64,000 nucleotides of DNA from Paenibacillus faecis (GTDB lineage Bacteria; Bacillota; Bacilli; Paenibacillales; Paenibacillaceae): NCBI RefSeq assembly GCF_008084145.1, contig NZ_VSDO01000006.1, positions 422,366-486,365 on the forward strand, in the 5' to 3' direction. Below the pieces are notes generated by a model. The model worked only from the letters and a program-made list of their open reading frames with translations, ran no database searches and was not told the DNA's origin. Of this stretch, positions 53,717-63,549 are shown one piece after another (positions within the stretch are counted from its first letter, which is position 1; each line of letters opens with the position of its first letter). Position numbers and translations under genes: made by a program.

Positions 53717-55660
53717 TTATCGAAGCAGACGCAGACCGTTCAATATGACGAGAATCGTGCTGCCCTCGTGCCCGATGACGCCGAGCGGAAGCGGAATCCC
53801 CTGCACAAAATTGCCGGCGATCAGCAGCAGGATCACGACTCCGGCGAAAATCAGGTTCTGCTTCACGATCCGCCGGGCCCGGACCGCCAGCGAGATCGTA
53901 TCGGCGACGCGTTCCAGATGGCCGTTCATCAGCACGACGTCGGCCACTTCCAGTGCCGCGCCGCTGCCGCCGTCGCCCATCGCGATGCCGACGCTGGAGG
54001 CCGCCAGCGCCGGGGCGTCATTGACGCCGTCGCCGACCATCGCGGCCTGCCCGAACCGGGCGCGGAGCTCGCCGACATGGCGGACTTTGTCCTCCGGCAG
54101 CAGGCCGCCGTAGACCAGGTCGATGCCCGCCTCCGCGGCCACGGCCCGGGCCGTCTCGACGCGGTCGCCGGTCAGCATCGCGGACGTCACGCCAAGCTGC
54201 CGCAGCTGCGCCACGGCCCGCTTGGCCTCCGGGCGAATCTCGTCGCGAAGCGCGATCAGCCCCGCATAGCGGCCGTCACACTGGATGACGGAAACGGTGT
54301 GCCCCGCTTCCGCCAGCTCCAGCGTCTTGGCCCGGAGCGGATCCGGCAGCATCGCGTCCTGGAGATCCGCCTTGCCGATCCGCCACAGCCGGCCCTCGAC
54401 GACCGCTTCGACGCCCCAGCCCGGCTGGGCCTTCATCTCTTCCGCCGCGGTAAGATCCAGCCCCTCTTCCTCCGCCCGGCTCACAATGGCGCGGGCCAGG
54501 GGATGGCCCGACAGCCGTTCCGCCGACGCGCAGGCGGAGAGGACTTCGCGGCGGTCCCAGCCGTCCGCGGCGATCAGGGCGGTGACGACCGGCGTCCCGG
54601 TCGTCAGCGTGCCGGTCTTGTCGAACGCGACGACTTTGACGCCCGCGAGAAGATCCATGTAGGCCGCGCCTTTGAACAGCACGCCCTTACGGGCGCTCCG
54701 CGACATCGCGGACAGCATGGCCGGCATGACGGAAGACACCAGGGCGCAGGGAGAAGCGACGACCAGAAACACCATCGCCTTATAAAACGTATGCGGCCAG
54801 GACCAGCCGAACGCAAACGGAGCCAGCAAAAGCAGCGCGGCGGTCACGAAAACAACGCCTTTCGCGTAACGCCCCTCCAGCTTTTTAATAAACCTCTGGG
54901 TTTGCGGAGTTTCCTGTTCCGCCTGCTCCACCATCGCGACAATTTTGGCGAACAGGGTGTTCTCGGCCGGCCGCGTCACCTCAACATAGAGCGCCCCCTC
55001 CCCGTTCAACGTCCCGGCATACACTTCATCCTCCGCGGTTTTGTCGACCGGAATGGATTCCCCGGTTATCGCCGACTGATTCACGGAGGACCCTCCGCTG
55101 CGTATGATTCCGTCCGCGGGAATGACCTCCCCCGGTTTTACCAGGACCAGGTCGCCCGCAGCCAAATCCGCCGCCGCAACCTGCTTGACTCCGCCCTCTT
55201 CCACTCTCAGCGCCGTTTCCGGTTTGAGCGCGATGAGCGCGGAGATATCCTTGCGGCTGCGTTCGCTCGCAAAACTCTCCAGCGCGCCGCTCAGCGCAAA
55301 AATAAAAATCAGCATCGCCCCTTCGTTCCAGTAGCCGATCGAGGCGGCTCCCACCGCCGCCGCGATCATCAGCAGATTGACGTCCAGGTCTTTGTCCCGG
55401 ATTAGCGTGGCGATACCTTCGCGGGCTTTCATGAATCCTCCGAGGCCGTAAGCGGCAATATACAGCATCACGGAGAGCTCGCGGGACCATCCCGAAACTC
55501 CCCAGCCTGCCAGCATAAGCGCTCCGCTGCCCAGCGCCAGCAGCATCTCGCGATGGCGTAACAACCGCAGGAGCGACTCCCGGCGTCGTGGATTCGGTTC
55601 TTGGGTATTCTTCGTACTCGCTGATACGGACAATGATTTATGGATGGCTTTGGCTTGCAT
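53717..55660 (-). CDS. P1B-4-type metal efflux ATPase (PfeT/CoaT-like)
   Basis: 647 aa from the ATG at 55660 behind AAGGAGGAAATCGAA. Six to eight membrane helices; transmembrane metal motif SPCALV instead of CPC; phosphorylation site DKTGTLT; TGES in the actuator domain (SAITGESIPVD); HP motif GHPLARA; hinge GDGVNDAPAL; and the C-terminal HEGSTILVILNGLRLL. SPC with HEGxT is diagnostic of P1B-4 pumps, which export Fe2+ or Co2+ (B. subtilis PfeT is PerR- and iron-regulated). No N-terminal CxxC metal-binding domain. Fur-like sites lie in its leader. Confidence 0.88.
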   Translation of the reverse strand: MQAKAIHKSLSVSASTKNTQEPNPRRRESLLRLLRHREMLLALGSGALMLAGWGVSGWSRELSVMLYIAAYGLGGFMKAREGIATLIRDKDLDVNLLMIAAAVGAASIGYWNEGAMLIFIFALSGALESFASERSRKDISALIALKPETALRVEEGGVKQVAAADLAAGDLVLVKPGEVIPADGIIRSGGSSVNQSAITGESIPVDKTAEDEVYAGTLNGEGALYVEVTRPAENTLFAKIVAMVEQAEQETPQTQRFIKKLEGRYAKGVVFVTAALLLLAPFAFGWSWPHTFYKAMVFLVVASPCALVSSVMPAMLSAMSRSARKGVLFKGAAYMDLLAGVKVVAFDKTGTLTTGTPVVTALIAADGWDRREVLSACASAERLSGHPLARAIVSRAEEEGLDLTAAEEMKAQPGWGVEAVVEGRLWRIGKADLQDAMLPDPLRAKTLELAEAGHTVSVIQCDGRYAGLIALRDEIRPEAKRAVAQLRQLGVTSAMLTGDRVETARAVAAEAGIDLVYGGLLPEDKVRHVGELRARFGQAAMVGDGVNDAPALAASSVGIAMGDGGSGAALEVADVVLMNGHLERVADTISLAVRARRIVKQNLIFAGVVILLLIAGNFVQGIPLPLGVIGHEGSTILVILNGLRLLR

Positions 55661-55707
55661 TTCGATTTCCTCCTTCGTAATGTGCTTCAGGTTAAAAAGG
55701 GCTAATT

Positions 55708-55726
55708 GAGAATGAATACTATTGTT
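55708..55726. promoter_or_regulatory. second Fur/PerR-like site
   Basis: GAGAATGAATACTATTGTT, 12 of 19 bases like the Fur consensus. The sequence ATTGAGAA(T/C)GA is shared with the better site at 55783. Closer to the ATPase start. Confidence 0.35.
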
Positions 55727-55744
55727 AACCCCCTTAAAATGGCA

Positions 55745-55777
55745 CATGCTGCTCCGGGATAGCCCCGAAGCAGCATG
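55745..55777 (-). other. hairpin in the ATPase leader
   Basis: CATGCTGCTCCGGG pairs with CCCCGAAGCAGCATG (about 13 bp with one bulge, 3-5-nt loop). It lies between the two Fur-like sites in the proposed leader. There is no T run, so it is not a simple terminator. Confidence 0.55.
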
Positions 55778-55782
55778 TTATT

Positions 55783-55801
55783 GAGAACGATAATCATTTT
55801 T
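55783..55801. promoter_or_regulatory. Fur-box-like operator before the metal ATPase
   Basis: GAGAACGATAATCATTTTT matches the 19-bp Fur consensus GATAATGATAATCATTATC at 15 of 19 positions. It could be read by Fur or by PerR, whose boxes are similar. Confidence 0.6.
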
Positions 55802-55842
55802 GAACTAAGACAATAATTTTGTATTGGTGAAACTTTATTGCC

Positions 55843-55871
55843 ATTTTAAACTAACCCTCTGCATTTGTAAA
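55843..55871 (-). promoter_or_regulatory. SigA promoter of the metal ATPase gene
   Basis: Minus strand: TTTACA at 55871-55866, 17-bp spacer, TAAAAT at 55848-55843. The leader would be about 175 nt and contain both Fur-like sites and the hairpin. Confidence 0.55.
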
Positions 55872-55894
55872 GGCAGGTCGCGGAAAATAGACGG

Positions 55895-57271
55895 TTACTT
55901 CTCGGAAAATACGATTTCTTTCGGCCCTACGATAACCTTCGTCTGCTCCGCGATCACTTGCGCCTCCGCCTTCTCCGTCCCATCGGCACTCCGCTTTTTC
56001 TTCTTCAGCACATCATAAGTAAAGAAAGCCGCACCCTTCTCATCGATTCCGTAGGTATCGTTACCGTCCGGCACGATCCTGTAGGATTTGACGTGCGCGG
56101 TGGATGCGTCAAGCCAGCTTACGATATCCAGCGCGCGGTCGTCTCCCGCTTCCGCCCGAAGCGATCCCAAAGCCTTTCCGTCTTTGTCATAGAAATCGAT
56201 CCGCTGCGGTGCGATGCTCAGATAGTCGATATCGATGTCCTTGATCCGGCCTTGCCCCTCCGGCGATGACTCCATCCAGGCGATCGAACCGGCCGGATTC
56301 CATTTCAGCTTCTCGGACGGGACGTACTTGTCCGCAGGCAGCTTGATTTTCCCCAGCGGGGTGCCGTCCATCTTATAGAAAGTTACCTGCCCGCTCTCGT
56401 CGTCGTGAACGAACCGTTCCAGGTCGGGCGACGGGAACAGGGAGGGAGCCCCGGTCGTGGAGTGGGGAATCACCCGGAACAACCGCTCGGGAGCTTCATC
56501 TTTGCCGCCCCGCAAATCAAACACCCTGACCAAGCCGAGATAGCTCTGCAAAAACAGCTTTTTCCGCCCGCCATCCCACCGATACTGATAGATATAGTCA
56601 TAGTCGCCTTTCTCGTTCAGCGGCCAAAAATCTTCTCTGATCCGCGTGATTTCTCCCGTTCGGGCGTTGAATTCGGAAAGGTGAAACTTGCCGCCGTTAT
56701 TCGTCATTTCCGGTTCGAGGAACAGTACCCTCGTCTCATCCAGTTTGACCAGCAGCTGTCTAATAAACGCATTGTACCAGGGGTTATTTGTGTCCGTTAT
56801 CGTCTCGCTCCACACGGTCTTTACCTCGGCTTCGCCGGGTTTATGGGACAACATCACTTTAACGGCCCCCTCGTCCCCGGAAAACACGTTGGCCATCACC
56901 AGCGTCTCTCCCTCCAGCTCAACAATAGCTCCGTTATCGATGAAGTAATCCTCTTTCAGACCGGCCGGTACCGCGACTAGCGCTCCGTCCGCATTGCGGC
57001 TTGCGTTGAAAGCGCCCGGCGTCCGTTTGTCCTGCTGCGCCGCTGGCGGGGTCTCCGATGCTCCGCCTTGCGCTTCTTGCTTGACGTGTGCATCCGCCTT
57101 TTGAGCATTCGTTATTTGAGCTTCCGCTTGCTGCGCACTCCCCTTCATCGACAAAGATGTATTCTCCCTGGCTCCTTCAAGGCCTTTCCCCGGACCACTC
57201 GTCGGAGAGCAGCTCGCCAGCAGCAGTCCGGCGGCGACCATCGTCGGGAGCAGCCAATCCATTCTCTTCAA
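55895..57271 (-). CDS. lipoprotein of unknown function
   Basis: 458 aa. Type II signal peptide with lipobox LLASC (Cys near residue 21). A Gln/Ala-rich linker (25-90) is followed by a beta-rich domain of repeating FD/FYK/DG strands (FYKMDGTPLGKI, FYDKDGKALGSL), probably a beta-propeller or sandwich. No catalytic motif. Family not recognised. Confidence 0.65.
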   Translation of the reverse strand: MKRMDWLLPTMVAAGLLLASCSPTSGPGKGLEGARENTSLSMKGSAQQAEAQITNAQKADAHVKQEAQGGASETPPAAQQDKRTPGAFNASRNADGALVAVPAGLKEDYFIDNGAIVELEGETLVMANVFSGDEGAVKVMLSHKPGEAEVKTVWSETITDTNNPWYNAFIRQLLVKLDETRVLFLEPEMTNNGGKFHLSEFNARTGEITRIREDFWPLNEKGDYDYIYQYRWDGGRKKLFLQSYLGLVRVFDLRGGKDEAPERLFRVIPHSTTGAPSLFPSPDLERFVHDDESGQVTFYKMDGTPLGKIKLPADKYVPSEKLKWNPAGSIAWMESSPEGQGRIKDIDIDYLSIAPQRIDFYDKDGKALGSLRAEAGDDRALDIVSWLDASTAHVKSYRIVPDGNDTYGIDEKGAAFFTYDVLKKKKRSADGTEKAEAQVIAEQTKVIVGPKEIVFSEK

Positions 57272-57402
57272 AATATAACCTCCTCCATCCTATACGATCA
57301 TGATGGACCGTTAATATACGCTGCCTATAACATAAACGATGTTGTGCTCCCGTTCGTTTCACCTTAGCTATTTATTTACCCGCTATTTGCTCTCCTATAA
57401 AA

Positions 57403-57452
57403 AAAGCCGCCGCCCGGGACGGACCTCACCGTGATCCCGGGACAGCGGCTTT
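57403..57452 (-). terminator. terminator of metY
   Basis: Minus strand: AAAGCCGCTGTCCCGGGA pairs with TCCCGGGCGGCGGCTTT and is followed by TTTTATAGG. Strong stem. Confidence 0.8.
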
Positions 57453-57469
57453 CGCTTGATTGACTGGAA

Positions 57470-58825
<1,356 letters not shown>

Positions 58826-58950
58826 TCACATAAAATGTTATTTGAAAATAGGAAATCCGATAAAAAAACTGAGAATTAAAATAGCATGCAGGAATAGCCC
58901 CCGAAACTCCCCTACAGAGTGCTTTATCGCCTGATGTTTGGCGGCATAAA

Positions 58951-59002
58951 CAAAACGACGGCAGATCAAGCTCCGCGGAAAAGTGGAGCCGGCTGCCGCC
59001 GT
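58951..59002 (-). terminator. terminator of the fumarate-reductase-like gene
   Basis: Minus strand: CGGCAG...CTGCCG outer stem with an inner CTCC/GGAG stem, followed by TCGTTTTGTTT. Confidence 0.7.
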
Positions 59003-59042
59003 ACAATTTTACTTTATGAAAAAACCATCCATCCCTCGCTGT

Positions 59043-60965
59043 CTATAGACCTAACGCTTCCGCCGCAGCGCTTTCCCCACCTAGACGACCGGACGTAAAG
59101 GAGTAGCCGAGCCCAACTCCGTTGCCCACGTATGTATCGTTGAACAATACGCCCTCGGATTCCAAGCCGACCGCATACAAGCCTTTGACCGGTACCCGCT
59201 TGTCATTCAGCACTTGAAACTTTGTGTTGACCAGCAGCCCGCCGACCGACCCCAAGTTGTTGACCTCGGCGATCACTGCATAATAAGGACCTTCGGTTCC
59301 CATCGGTAGCAGGTATTCCCCGGCCTTCCCGAATTCCGTATCGATCCCCGTTTTGGTGGCTTCCGCATAGTTGTTGAACGCCGCTCTGAAGACCTCAACA
59401 TCCATGCCGGCGTTTTGGGCCAGTTCTTCAACCGTCTCGCCTTTGTAACCGTCCCCGTTCTTCACCATCGATTCAAACACCTTCTCCGCGTTGTCCCACG
59501 GCTGCTCCAGCGTAAACCGATCCTTGAAATCGGCATAGAACTCCGGTGGCATGCCGGGAAGCTCCGGCGCTTTAACCCCCTTCATCCCTTTAGAGGCAAG
59601 GGCGTCCAATTGCGACTTAGATACGATCACCAAATGGTAAGGTCCGTTAAACGCACTCGTATTAGCGGCCGCTACCGAAGTGAGCGTGGCCGCCTCATCC
59701 CGGAATCTTGCCCCTGATGGGCCGACGTTCATGAAATTAGGCAGATAGGACACCATCAGCGGATAACTGGCTTCAAAGGAAGAGTACTCTTTCTTCAACT
59801 TCGCCGTCGCTCGAGCCAAGGTCTGGTGAAGCATCTGACCGCCGAAGTTGTCCGGAACCTTCGCTCCGGCCGCCCAGGCCATTTTCAGCCCCTCGCCCAC
59901 ATTTTGACCCAAACCTCCGTTGACGCCTTCAAAACCGAAGCTCTCCTTGACCATTTCCTTATTCCCGGCATAACCGCCGGTCGCCATCACTACGCTTTTT
60001 GCCGTGATCTCCAAGGTGGTACCGTCGGTTTTTACCGCTTTGACGCCGGTCACCTCTCCGTGCTGCCCAGTCATAAGTTCTTTGGCCGTTGTTTCCGTCA
60101 AAACTTGTCCTCCATGCTGTTCTACGGATTCGGCCAACATATTACGCAGCAGCTTCTCCCGGGTGTCGTAAGCCGGCAGCATATGCAACTGCTCCCCCGC
60201 AAAATTGATAAACGTAGTCTCGTAGCCTTTGCTCTTTAGCCAGTCGTAAGTTTCACCGGATTTTGTGACGTACTGTCGGATCGCCGCCGCATCCACTCTC
60301 CAGTGGTTATTGACAATCCAATCGGCGATTTCTTTTTCCACGTTTACTTTCACGCCGTTTTCAACGGCGACCGAGGAGTTGTAGAACTTCCCTGCCCAGG
60401 AGAGGTTGCTCGCCCCGCCGATAACGCCGGTCTTCTCGAGAATGATGACCTTCGCTCCTTTGTCCGCCGCCGTTACGGCCGCCGACACCCCTGAGGCTCC
60501 GGCACCGACAATTACGACGTCCGCCACTAGTTTTTCCGTTTTGCCTTCGCCGGCCTTTTTGATCTTAGCGGCTTTCAGCGTCTCCAGATCTCCCCCGGCC
60601 TGTTTCACCGCGTCTTCAACCGCGGCTACCAAGGCCTGACTGGAAAGGCTCGCTCCGCTGACCGCGTCGACGGACAGGGTCTGTCCTTCAAGAATTTGTT
60701 TTTTTACCTGCTCGATCGCGTTATCTCCCAAACCCGCAGTTTCCGTTTGACTGATAACCTGAATATCCTTGATGCGGTCCGCCTGCTCCATGGTCACTTC
60801 TACCTTGATAGTTCCGTCTTTTCCTTCGGCCTGTCCCGTATACTTGCCCGCTTTAAATCCGCCGGAGGCTTCATTCACCTTATCCCCTTGACAACCGCCC
60901 AGCACAGCTGTAATCAGAAAAAAACAGCAGCTGAGTATAAAGACTTTCATCCATCCCTGTTTCAT
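59043..60965 (-). CDS. lipoprotein flavoreductase, FMN-bind plus fumarate reductase domains
   Basis: 640 aa. Lipobox VLGGC (Cys near residue 25). FMN-binding domain (40-115) with SGAS motif DAVSGASLSS for covalent FMN. FAD domain with DVVIVGAGASGVSAAV and VVMATGGYAGN; substrate-binding region with GARFRDE, and C-terminal GVLFNDTYVGNGVGLGYSFTSGR. This is the layout of secreted fumarate or urocanate-type reductases. No haem domain, so it takes electrons from another membrane carrier. Substrate unknown. Controlled by a MerR-type operator directly upstream. Confidence 0.88.
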   Translation of the reverse strand: MKQGWMKVFILSCCFFLITAVLGGCQGDKVNEASGGFKAGKYTGQAEGKDGTIKVEVTMEQADRIKDIQVISQTETAGLGDNAIEQVKKQILEGQTLSVDAVSGASLSSQALVAAVEDAVKQAGGDLETLKAAKIKKAGEGKTEKLVADVVIVGAGASGVSAAVTAADKGAKVIILEKTGVIGGASNLSWAGKFYNSSVAVENGVKVNVEKEIADWIVNNHWRVDAAAIRQYVTKSGETYDWLKSKGYETTFINFAGEQLHMLPAYDTREKLLRNMLAESVEQHGGQVLTETTAKELMTGQHGEVTGVKAVKTDGTTLEITAKSVVMATGGYAGNKEMVKESFGFEGVNGGLGQNVGEGLKMAWAAGAKVPDNFGGQMLHQTLARATAKLKKEYSSFEASYPLMVSYLPNFMNVGPSGARFRDEAATLTSVAAANTSAFNGPYHLVIVSKSQLDALASKGMKGVKAPELPGMPPEFYADFKDRFTLEQPWDNAEKVFESMVKNGDGYKGETVEELAQNAGMDVEVFRAAFNNYAEATKTGIDTEFGKAGEYLLPMGTEGPYYAVIAEVNNLGSVGGLLVNTKFQVLNDKRVPVKGLYAVGLESEGVLFNDTYVGNGVGLGYSFTSGRLGGESAAAEALGL

Positions 60966-61024
60966 TTCATTCTTCCCTCTCTTTTTTACTCGTTCTGATT
61001 TAGCATCTTTAAACAGCCTGATAA

Positions 61025-61040
61025 TGTGATTTTTTTCACT
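61025..61040. promoter_or_regulatory. Fnr/Rex-like site
   Basis: TGTGATTTTTTTCACT: TGTGA, six bases, TCACT, one mismatch from the Fnr/Crp consensus TGTGA-N6-TCACA and similar to Rex sites. It is downstream of the MerR-type promoter, in the leader of the flavoreductase. Confidence 0.45.
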
Positions 61041-61084
61041 TATAAAGATATACTAAAGTTGCTTCACCCACAGGCTCCCCCTGA

Positions 61085-61115
61085 AGTTTAAACCTTGGTG
61101 CAGCACCAAGGTCAA
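61085..61115 (-). promoter_or_regulatory. MerR-type promoter with 19-bp spacer and operator
   Basis: Minus strand: -35 TTGACC at 61115-61110, spacer of 19 bp, -10 TAAACT at 61090-61085. The spacer holds a perfect 10-1-10 palindrome ACCTTGGTGC-A-GCACCAAGGT (61092-61112). Over-long spacers with a palindrome between the hexamers are the hallmark of MerR-activated promoters. The next gene upstream encodes a MerR protein. Confidence 0.85.
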
Positions 61116-61140
61116 GCGAAATCGCCGGTAAAGTTCCGCG

Positions 61141-61953
61141 TCAAATCGCCATATATACCTCCAGGTAATACCAGGTTTGTTTCTCCCGTTTTTCATTCAC
61201 AATGATCCGCCCGACGATGTCGCCCCGCAAACTATATCCGTTGTTCCGCAAGTAATCGAACATAAAGCTTAGAGATGATCTCGATATATTCTCTTTCTGA
61301 TGCACCCGGATCGTCGCCGAGATGCCGATGGCCGGAGGCAAATACTCCGCTTGTTCCGGCACGGTAACTTCCAAGCTTCGCACATCGTCTTCCATCAAGG
61401 ATAATCCCCAGCTGTAATCCCAGTCATCCTGCTCGTCCGCGTCCGTCTCTCCCGACTCGATCCGGAAGGAGTAGAACGTAAACGGAAGCAGCTCCATCCA
61501 GGTCGTTACATCCCATTTCAGGGCATCGTTTCTCAATAAGCGGTTCTTCTTCGTTTGCTTTAACCGATACATGCCGGGTCTCGTTTTAATATGGCATTGA
61601 TTCATCGTTGCCTCCAGAGATTCAAGCTCCCGGTAAATTTCGTCGATCTTTCCCAGGAGCATGGTGCTTCTGCGAATCTGAGCCTGCAAATTATGACGGC
61701 TGTCGCCCACTTCTTCCCTAATTTGGTCCAGCGTCGATTGCTGCATCATATCCGCCACGCTTTGCAGGGGCAGCTGCAGGCTCCGATACCAGCGGCTCAT
61801 CAAAAGATCCCTCGCGTCAAAATCATCAAAATACCGGTAGCGGTTCTTCTCATTTTTGCTGGGCTGGACAATATTGTGCTTCTCATATAACCGTAACGTG
61901 TCCCGCGTGATCCCGAGCAGAGCCGAGAATTCGCCAATATTGTATTCCATCAT
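61141..61953 (-). CDS. MerR family transcriptional regulator
   Basis: 270 aa. N-terminal MerR winged helix YNIGEFSALLGITRDTLRLYEKHNIVQPS...NRYRYF (residues 3-45), coiled coil to about 125, then an effector-binding-like domain of about 140 residues (GyrI/BacR-like). Start at 61953 behind GGAGGACGTGA. Its stop is only 29 bp from a MerR-type operator that drives the flavoreductase, so it is almost certainly that gene's regulator; the ligand is unknown. Confidence 0.9.
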   Translation of the reverse strand: MMEYNIGEFSALLGITRDTLRLYEKHNIVQPSKNEKNRYRYFDDFDARDLLMSRWYRSLQLPLQSVADMMQQSTLDQIREEVGDSRHNLQAQIRRSTMLLGKIDEIYRELESLEATMNQCHIKTRPGMYRLKQTKKNRLLRNDALKWDVTTWMELLPFTFYSFRIESGETDADEQDDWDYSWGLSLMEDDVRSLEVTVPEQAEYLPPAIGISATIRVHQKENISRSSLSFMFDYLRNNGYSLRGDIVGRIIVNEKREKQTWYYLEVYMAI

Positions 61954-62059
61954 TCACGTCCTCCATTCCTCTTAATCATGGACGACTCTCATCATACAAG
62001 AGGGACTCGTGAGATAATATAACCGTGTTCACAAACCGGGCTCAAGCGCTAACCATAAT

Positions 62060-62487
62060 CACCCGTCAAATGGGTGGTTTGCTCTAAAGCTATAAGCCTT
62101 TATTACCGGCTCGCGTCTAAAAGCGCTAGCTTTCACTACGTTCAAGCTACTATGTGCCTTTGCCGCTTTTGCCTACCCTTGAAGGGATGCGATTATTACT
62201 AGCTAGTACCCGTCAGACAATCTTGCTAACATAAAATTCCTGCATATCTGCATGCTTTTTTCCTGTTTGGACTCAAAATTTCTAAATTCCTGCAAATCTG
62301 CAGGAATTTTCGACGAAACCGGCTCGTTTCTCTAAAATCGCTGGAAATGCCTGCAGATTTGCATCTTTTTTCGAATTCCCACGGGACCGGCCAGAAATAC
62401 CTGCAGATTTGCATCCTTTTGGAGTTACGCCCCCATTCAGATGGCTTTTGGCTATAAGCATCACTACACCACCCGCATAGCAGGTGT
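62060..62487. repeat. hairpin-bounded inverted repeats, possible IS remnant
   Basis: Left: CACCC-N7-GGGTG hairpin (62060-62076) then, within 27 bp, TATAAGCC. Right: GGCTATAAGC (62450-62459) then a CACCTGC/GCGGGTG-type hairpin (62468-62487, minus strand). As rc pairs, both ends read GGGTGGT...(T)TATA(A)GCC. The arrangement resembles ends of small IS200/IS605-like elements, but no transposase remains and the repeat array sits between them. Confidence 0.3.
62233..62422 (-). repeat. four-unit 16-mer repeat array, copy 2
   Basis: Cores CCTGCA(T/A/G)AT(C/T)TGCA(G/T)(G/C) start at 62239, 62289, 62350 and 62400 (steps 50, 61, 50). Read on the minus strand this is the same order and spacing as 12600-12788. 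Best core, CCTGCAAATCTGCAGG, is at 62289-62304. Confidence 0.85.
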
Positions 62488-62528
62488 TTTTTGTTTCGCA
62501 CGCTTGCCAGCTCAACTGGCTAAAGCCC

Positions 62529-62556
62529 AAAAAAGACACTTCCCCCGGAAGCGTCT
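62529..62556 (-). terminator. terminator downstream of the ABC transporter genes
   Basis: Minus strand: GACGCTTCC pairs with GGAAGTGTC around GGGG, followed by TTTTTT (62534-62529). It is about 135 bp beyond the ABC ATPase stop. Confidence 0.75.
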
Positions 62557-62688
62557 ATCATATCTAGATTTAGGAATATACGTTCATTCTGGCCTTTTCC
62601 CTAATTAGCGTCGGATTGTACTTCGTACTGTTTAAGCTGTACCGCGTATCGCGAACCGGCTTCGTCCGCGGAGTCAGCCGTATGTTCT

Positions 62689-63549
62689 TTAACGCACCAC
62701 GCTATCCCGTCCGTACTGGCGGACAAAGTAGGCGTCCTCCAAGGTCGGCTCCGCCAAAGTCAGCCCCGGGAAAGGGCGATTTCCCCCGATCAGGCGAACA
62801 TAAATGCCCTCCGCCATCTCACGAAAGTGAATCATATTCCGTTGGGAGCAGTTCTCGAACTGCTCCCGGGTTATAAGGCCCTCCCAAACTTCCAAGGGCA
62901 ATTCGTCGTTCCAGCGGCGCGTCCCCCCTTCGAAACCGATCTTTCCCCGGTTGAGCCAAATGACATGATCCGCCGCTTCATCCCATTCGTTCATTTCGTG
63001 CACGGCGGCGATGACGGTCCTCCCTCCAGCATAACGGGACAAGTAACTGATTGCCATTTTCCGCTCGGCTGTATCCATCGCATTAAGCGGCTCATCCAGG
63101 AACAGAAAATAAGGTGCGGCCAAAAGAGCCTGAGCCAGGGCGATGCGGCGGCGAATCCCAAGCGAAAGCAGCTTGATCTTGTGGTTTCGGTATGGAATCA
63201 GGCGAAAATCGGACAATAGCGCATCGATCCGTTCTCGATGATACACCCCCTTCAACTCCGCCAAATAAGCGAGCAGACGGTATACCTTCATCTCCTCGTA
63301 GAGTTCGATCTCGGCCGGCACATAGCCGATTTGGCTCCTGAGCAGCGGCAGATCTTCGGCGGCGGACCGCTGGCGGTACAGGATTTCCCCCCTCCGGGGC
63401 AGTTGAAGGGTCGCCAGCAGCTCCAGCAGCGTTGTTTTCCCGGCTCCGTTCGCCCCGACCAACAGCGTCAGCCCCGGGGGGATGCGGAGCTTCCCGATTT
63501 CCAGGGTCAGCTCCCCCATAGGGTGGCGTATATTTTCCAGCATAATCAT
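62689..63549 (-). CDS. ABC transporter ATP-binding protein
   Basis: 286 aa. Walker A VGANGAGKTTLLE, Q-loop region IGYVPAEIELYEEMKV, signature LSLGIRRRIALAQALL, Walker B FLFLDEPLNAMD, H-loop AAVHEMNEWDEA. The C-terminal 70 residues are an extra domain typical of ABC-2-type exporters. Overlaps the permease gene by 4 nt. Substrate unknown. Confidence 0.9.
   Translation of the reverse strand: MIMLENIRHPMGELTLEIGKLRIPPGLTLLVGANGAGKTTLLELLATLQLPRRGEILYRQRSAAEDLPLLRSQIGYVPAEIELYEEMKVYRLLAYLAELKGVYHRERIDALLSDFRLIPYRNHKIKLLSLGIRRRIALAQALLAAPYFLFLDEPLNAMDTAERKMAISYLSRYAGGRTVIAAVHEMNEWDEAADHVIWLNRGKIGFEGGTRRWNDELPLEVWEGLITREQFENCSQRNMIHFREMAEGIYVRLIGGNRPFPGLTLAEPTLEDAYFVRQYGRDSVVR

Larger units (their letters stand above)
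61954..62688 (+). other. 0.73-kb gene-free region with repeat array
   Basis: Contains a possible inverted-repeat remnant of an insertion element (62060-62100 and 62450-62487), the four-unit repeat array (62233-62422) and a terminator (62529-62556). At 62586-62690 a plus-strand frame reads like part of a membrane protein (ILAFSLISVGLYFVLFKLYR) but has no start or ribosome site. Confidence 0.6.

Noticed and set aside
62586-62876. Membrane-protein-like frame (ILAFSLISVGLYFVLFKLYR) upstream of and overlapping the ABC ATPase gene
   Set aside because: No start codon with ribosome site and a stop just upstream; could be a gene remnant but evidence is too thin to annotate.
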